Shown: positions 32,809 to 36,826 of the stretch, one piece after another
How positions within the stretch are numbered: position 1 is the first letter of the stretch
Layout of the letters: each line of letters opens with the position of its first letter
From: JAHIGH01 sp964564035
GTDB taxonomy: Bacteria; Patescibacteriota; Microgenomatia; Levybacterales; UBA12049
Direction: 5' to 3'
DNA: 36,826 bases
Assembly (NCBI GenBank): GCA_964564035.1
Contig: CAZLZN010000016.1
Coordinates: 1-36,826, forward strand
Position numbers and translations under genes: made by a program
Notes under the pieces: generated by a model
What the model was told of the DNA's origin: nothing
What the model saw: only the letters and a program-made list of their open reading frames with translations
Database searches by the model: none

Positions 32809-34497
32809 ATGATTTTTATCTCGAGGAATATTCTATATTTATTTTTTATTTTGATTGCGGGGTTTGTCCTTCGGTTTTATGGGCTTGGTGAAGTCCCGGT
32901 TGGATTTCATAGGGATGAAGCTTTTCTCGGTTATAATGCTTATTCTATTTTAAAAACGGGAAATGACATCAGCGGGAATTTTTTGCCTGTGCACCTGGAA
33001 TCTTTTTTGTATAGTCCGGCAGGGTATTCTTATTTTACAATACCGTTTATAAGTATTTTTGGTTTGAATGAGTTTTCAGTTCGTTTTGCATCGGCGCTAT
33101 TCGGAGCGCTGACAGTAGCCGCATCGTATTTTTTGGCAAAAGAAATATTTGCAGGTAAGAAAATTAGAGTTGTAACTGCGTTACTTACCGGTTTTTTATT
33201 GGCAATCAGCCCCTGGCATATTAATTTATCACGCGTTTCAACGGAAAATACTTTGGTCGTGTTTTTTATAACTTTGGGAACTTTACTTATAATGTATTGG
33301 GCCAGAGAGAAGAAAAAGGCATTGCTGATAGGTGCATTTTTTGTATTCGCTTTGACTCTGTTTATCTATCAGGCTCCGAGGGCTTTTTTGCCGTTATTTA
33401 TTCCGCTCTTATTTTTTATTAATTTTAGAGGAAAAACTTTGAGAGAGTATATATTGCCCGTAATATTATATATAACGATAATAGTTGTTCCGATTGTTTT
33501 TATACTGTCATCTTTTGAACTATCGGAGAGAGTGCGAATGCTTTCGATATTTAATCATCCTGAAACGCAATTGCGGCTTAATGAGCAGATCAGGGAAGAG
33601 GGCGCTTCAGCAAGCCCGATCGTTACTAGGCTTTTTCATAATAAGGTCATTAATTACTCAGCGACTTTTATGCAAAATTACGCAAATCATTTTTCTTATA
33701 ATTTTTTGTTTACCGATGCGGGACTTCCTGACAGATACCGGGTGCCGGGCTTCGGACTGCTTTATATTTTTGAAATTATATTCGTATTTGTTGGGTCAAT
33801 ATTTTTATATAAAACAAGCAAAAGAATTTTTATCCTGTTAATAGGATGGATACTGCTTGCGCCGATCGGCAGTTCGTTTACGTTTGATGATATCCCGAAT
33901 TTACAAAGAACGCTTATCGTTTTTCCGGCAATCAGTATTGTAAGTGCGTCCGGAATATATTATTTATGGAATTTAAAATTTAAATATCTGCCTCTAAGGT
34001 TATTTAGATTTATTTTGGTTTTGATAGTAGTTTATAACTTGCTGTTTTATATACACCAATATTTCGTGCATCAGGTAAATCACAGGCCATGGTTCAGGCA
34101 GGAGGGGTATAAGGAACTTTATGCAAAATTAGATAGTAATTCTGAACAATATAAAAAGATTTATATAACTGACGCACAGACTGCGCCTTTTATTTTTTAT
34201 CTTTTTTATAATAGATATGATCCCGCAAAATTGCAGGAGATTCAAAATAAAATTGACTGGGATAAGCATTCATTGGTATTTGGAAAATATATTTTTGGAC
34301 AGGATTGTCCTTTGCATACCGATACTAAGACAGACAGCATTACAGGCATGAGTATTAAATATTTGAGATTTGAAAAAGATGCATTGTACGTAAACAGCGG
34401 AATTTGTCCCGATGAGCCGGAGTATATAGAAACATTAGCTGAAATAGCGCGAAACGATGGGACTGTAGTGTTTAAGATGGTCGAGCCGGTTAAGTAA
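32809..34497 (+). CDS. PMT-like glycosyltransferase (GT-C)
   Basis: A 562-residue multi-pass membrane protein, paralogue of 12755-14449. RFYGLGEVPVG is followed by HRDEAFLGYNAYSIL with Asp36-Glu37 at exactly the same positions as in the paralogue; NEFSVRFASALFG is also shared. About 11-12 helices precede a soluble C-terminal domain (about 430-562) that contains two cysteines (GQDCP, SGICP), which may form a disulfide. It ends block B. Confidence 0.8.
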   Translation: MIFISRNILYLFFILIAGFVLRFYGLGEVPVGFHRDEAFLGYNAYSILKTGNDISGNFLPVHLESFLYSPAGYSYFTIPFISIFGLNEFSVRFASALFGALTVAASYFLAKEIFAGKKIRVVTALLTGFLLAISPWHINLSRVSTENTLVVFFITLGTLLIMYWAREKKKALLIGAFFVFALTLFIYQAPRAFLPLFIPLLFFINFRGKTLREYILPVILYITIIVVPIVFILSSFELSERVRMLSIFNHPETQLRLNEQIREEGASASPIVTRLFHNKVINYSATFMQNYANHFSYNFLFTDAGLPDRYRVPGFGLLYIFEIIFVFVGSIFLYKTSKRIFILLIGWILLAPIGSSFTFDDIPNLQRTLIVFPAISIVSASGIYYLWNLKFKYLPLRLFRFILVLIVVYNLLFYIHQYFVHQVNHRPWFRQEGYKELYAKLDSNSEQYKKIYITDAQTAPFIFYLFYNRYDPAKLQEIQNKIDWDKHSLVFGKYIFGQDCPLHTDTKTDSITGMSIKYLRFEKDALYVNSGICPDEPEYIETLAEIARNDGTVVFKMVEPVK

Positions 34498-34517
34498 TGT
34501 GCAAAAATATTAGCTTA

Positions 34518-35954
34518 TTAGGGCTTTTTGACTATCCTATATATCGTTGATTCTCCATTTTGTTTGAATATTTTAATAATATTTAGCTCCTCCATATTTT
34601 TGATGCCGGCGATATAATCCTCCCTGTTGGTAAGGAGATGCCGGGCGTCCCAGTCGCTTGATGTATTGGTTATTAGGTATTCAGGGTTACCGTTCCAGCG
34701 GAACCAGGCGCATTCAGGTTGTCCGCATGGGGAATTTCCATTAAAAATTTTCTTATCAGGCCAGAGGGTAAATATTTCATTTCTTTGGGAAATGTGGGGA
34801 GTTATATTGTTTTGTGAAACTACAGAGGCTTCATCCGGAAGAAATTCCAAAATATTATTTATATATTGTACGCTTTCAGGCTGTGCCCAGAACCATTTTT
34901 TTGTAAGATAACTTAAAGGCAAATGAAGTACGTATTGCAGAAGCAAGGCGCAGATTAGTAGAAAGATACCTGTTTTAAAGCTGTTTAAGGATTTGAATTT
35001 TTTTATGCCATAAATAGTTGCCAAAAATAAAAGCGGTGCCAGTTCTATTCTATATTGCAAAAATAATCCTTGCGCGGTTGAAACTTCTCTGCCAATTATA
35101 AAATATAGCGCAATATTCCCTAATATGGGAATTAAAAAAATTGGACTCAGGAATGATAGAAACCCTGTCCATGCAAATGTATAGAAAATAACCTGTCTTT
35201 TTTCGTGAGTTCCGATCAGGTCAAGTATATTAATTCCTCCCAAAAGCCCATGACTGCTTTCGAATCTGTAACCGCCGGGGACTATAAATTGGAAATATAT
35301 CCCGAATACCAATACGAGATAGATTATAGAGCCGGTAATATAATTTAATATTTTTTTATCACGTTGAATATATAAGTATATTGACGAGACAAGCAGTGTT
35401 AATAGTGCGTAGTTTTCTTTGGATGTGATGGTAAGCAGAAAAAAGAAGAGAGCGGTTTTATGACTTTTCCGATCCAAAAAGTAAATGAACCACGCCAGAA
35501 AAGATGCTCCGAATGCAGTACTGTGTACGTCGAACCATAGAGCGTTTTGTATGCCGTAAAACATCAGATAGCTGATAAGAATTGATATAGATAAAAAATG
35601 CCCCAGCCCTTTGTGTCTGGCAAGTAAATAAACCGGGATTCCGGACAAACATACAACAACGGACTGTAACAACAATAATGTATTGACATGGGAGTATATC
35701 CAGTAAAAAGGAGCTATCAAAATGTATATAAATTCCAGATGTACAAAAAGCTCGGGTATGAATGCTGTATGGTCAATAGTAGTGATTGGAGCAGTAAGTT
35801 TACTATATTTCCATACTATTTGGTCAGCAATTCCCAGATCGAATCCAAATGAGCCATAATTTTGATGACGAATTAAAGATAATGTTGAGTATAGAATGAA
35901 AAATACGGTAACAATAAACCAGTGAAGATATGGGACGAAAAAGCGTTTAAGCAT
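34518..35954 (-). CDS. DUF2079 multi-pass membrane protein
   Basis: A 478-residue integral membrane protein of the DUF2079 family (PF09852). FGFDLGIADQIVW (36-48) and FVHLEFIYILIAPFYWI with LLLLQSVVV in the following helices fit the family pattern. About 9-10 helices precede a soluble C-terminal part with the cysteine pair SPCGQPECAW. DUF2079 proteins resemble GT-C glycosyltransferases in layout (acidic residue after helix 1), but their reaction is unproven. The gene is on the minus strand, convergent with block B, with a TGa-extended TATAAT 6 nt before its ATG. Confidence 0.82.
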   Translation of the reverse strand: MLKRFFVPYLHWFIVTVFFILYSTLSLIRHQNYGSFGFDLGIADQIVWKYSKLTAPITTIDHTAFIPELFVHLEFIYILIAPFYWIYSHVNTLLLLQSVVVCLSGIPVYLLARHKGLGHFLSISILISYLMFYGIQNALWFDVHSTAFGASFLAWFIYFLDRKSHKTALFFFLLTITSKENYALLTLLVSSIYLYIQRDKKILNYITGSIIYLVLVFGIYFQFIVPGGYRFESSHGLLGGINILDLIGTHEKRQVIFYTFAWTGFLSFLSPIFLIPILGNIALYFIIGREVSTAQGLFLQYRIELAPLLFLATIYGIKKFKSLNSFKTGIFLLICALLLQYVLHLPLSYLTKKWFWAQPESVQYINNILEFLPDEASVVSQNNITPHISQRNEIFTLWPDKKIFNGNSPCGQPECAWFRWNGNPEYLITNTSSDWDARHLLTNREDYIAGIKNMEELNIIKIFKQNGESTIYRIVKKP

Positions 35955-35960
35955 GAGTTG

Positions 35961-35969
35961 ATTATATCA
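35961..35969 (-). promoter_or_regulatory. Extended -10 promoter of the DUF2079 gene
   Basis: On the minus strand TGaTATAAT, a perfect extended -10, ends 6 nt before the ATG at 35954. It occupies most of the 23-bp gap after the discoidin-domain gene and is the clearest leaderless-type start in the window. Confidence 0.65.
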
Positions 35970-35977
35970 GAGATACA

Positions 35978-36826
35978 CTATTGGCCCCAGACTTCGAATT
36001 CGGCCATCTGGGCGGAGTTGGCGGCGCTGTTGGAGTTGATCTTGAGCCTTACGTAGCGGGTATTTACGGCTGTGAATGTCACGGGGACTGTACCTATAGC
36101 GTAATTAGTCGCGGGTACTATTGTCGTGAAGTTGGTGTTGTCGGTACTGCCGAGAATTTCTACGTTTTCGGTTCTCGTTCCCCAGTCCAGTTTCATGACA
36201 ACTTTGCTGACCAGTTTCATGGACGTCAGGTCAATGGTAAGTGTTGACGGGTATAAGTTGCTGAGCGCTTCCCAGTATGACCCGGGTACTACGCCGTCAT
36301 TGGCTTTGGTGGCCTCGAATCCGCTTTTTTGAGAGCTTGCCGTGATCGGTTTGCCTTGGGATAGCAAGACGATGCCTGAGGGAGTGGTTGGTGTTGGGGT
36401 AGCAGTTGGTGTAGGCGTTGGTGTTATCGTCGGCGTCGGTGTGGGAGCGGAGGTTGGAGTAGGGGTAGGAGTTGTGGTTGGAGTGGGCGTAGGACCACCA
36501 GATGTTATACCCCAGACTTCAAATTCGGACATTTGAGCAGCATTAGCTGCGCTATTTGAGTTAATTTTTAGGCGAATATACTGATAATTAACCGATGAGA
36601 ATGTTACGGTTGCTGAAGTATTGCCAATTGCATAATTTGCAGCGGCAACGATTGTTGTGAAGTTGGTGTTGTCGGTACTGCCGAGAATTTCTACGTTTTC
36701 GGTTCGCGGGCCCCATGGAAGCTTCATGACAACTTTGTCAATCGCATAAGAAGCTCCTAAATTTACCGTCAATGTTGAAGGCCACGTGTGATCATTTGAT
36801 TCCCAAAATGAATTTATGTTTCCATC
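35978..36826 (-). CDS. Secreted protein with two F5/8 type C (discoidin) domains, N-terminus missing
   Basis: The frame is open to the window edge, so the gene is 5'-truncated; the visible part is 282 residues. It begins inside one discoidin-like domain (DGNINSFWES, then LTVNLG, ending FEVWG), followed by a Pro/Thr linker of about 40 residues with repeated PTPT (36377-36496) and a second discoidin domain ending at the C-terminus (FEVWGQ). Such domains bind carbohydrates or surfaces, and PT linkers are typical of extracellular proteins. The two domains are near-identical, including 48 identical bases 531 bp apart. The missing N-terminal part may hold a signal peptide or an enzyme domain. Confidence 0.85.
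   Translation of the reverse strand, partial: DGNINSFWESNDHTWPSTLTVNLGASYAIDKVVMKLPWGPRTENVEILGSTDNTNFTTIVAAANYAIGNTSATVTFSSVNYQYIRLKINSNSAANAAQMSEFEVWGITSGGPTPTPTTTPTPTPTSAPTPTPTITPTPTPTATPTPTTPSGIVLLSQGKPITASSQKSGFEATKANDGVVPGSYWEALSNLYPSTLTIDLTSMKLVSKVVMKLDWGTRTENVEILGSTDNTNFTTIVPATNYAIGTVPVTFTAVNTRYVRLKINSNSAANSAQMAEFEVWGQ
36126..36173 (-). repeat. Intragenic direct repeat, copy 2 (48 bp)
   Basis: Identical over 48 bp to 36657-36704, exactly 177 codons apart. Marks a recent domain duplication or gene conversion inside the discoidin gene. Confidence 0.9.
36657..36704 (-). repeat. Intragenic direct repeat, copy 1 (48 bp)
   Basis: Partner of 36126-36173. It encodes the TENVEILGSTDNTNF segment shared by both discoidin domains. 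Confidence 0.9.

Noticed and set aside
34498..34531. Bidirectional terminator between block B and the DUF2079 gene
   Set aside because: The inverted repeat is mostly A/T with a weak 3-bp GC part, so it was not strong enough to annotate.
36342..36536. Gly/Val-repeat open frame on the plus strand
   Set aside because: It is the reverse reading of the PT-rich linker of the discoidin protein.

Overview
This window looks like AT-rich chromosomal DNA from an uncultivated bacterium, most likely a member of the Candidate Phyla Radiation (Patescibacteria, perhaps Microgenomates or a relative). The placement is inferred from gene content: a DUF5652 protein, several '6-pyruvoyl-tetrahydropterin synthase-related' and YfhO-type membrane proteins, tightly overlapping genes and almost no Shine-Dalgarno sequences. 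No rRNA, tRNA, CRISPR array or insertion sequence was found.

Bases 1-3400 are an accessory-looking stretch. They hold the tail of one gene, two convergent HIT-family paralogues, two unrecognised small genes, and a patch with a dispersed 50-bp repeat, a 19-bp tandem duplication and what looks like the remnant of an M23 peptidase. Bases 3490-9100 are housekeeping: a J-domain protein, ATP-dependent protease Lon behind a CIRCE-like (HrcA) operator, an AlkD-type DNA alkylation repair protein, an alpha/beta hydrolase and a phosphoribosyltransferase-like protein.

Bases 9152-35954 are dominated by cell-surface glycan synthesis. Block A (9152-22637, all +) has an ALG5/DPM1-like polyprenyl-phosphate glycosyltransferase, five multi-pass GT-C-like proteins, a second DPM1-like enzyme, an MOP-family flippase and three GT2 enzymes. 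Block B (26087-34497, +) has a GT4 enzyme, a YfhO protein, a GT2, a third DPM1-like enzyme, and one PTPS-related and one PMT-like protein. A separate YfhO gene (23316) lies between the blocks and a DUF2079 protein (minus strand) follows them. In all there are ten GT-C-like membrane proteins, three likely lipid-linked sugar donor synthases, five other glycosyltransferases and one flippase. A plausible model is that cytoplasmic enzymes build a lipid-linked glycan that is flipped outward, while the DPM1-like enzymes charge polyprenyl phosphate for the GT-C enzymes on the outer face. The window ends with a secreted-type protein carrying two near-identical discoidin (F5/8C) domains, cut off at its N-terminus by the window edge.

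Two genome-style signals stand out. Genes that begin transcription units repeatedly show a -10 box (often TGn-extended) only 6-10 nt before the ATG, which predicts leaderless mRNAs. Degenerate tandem repeats with a 7-bp period occur at six places, four of them in frame inside glycosyltransferase or membrane-protein genes.
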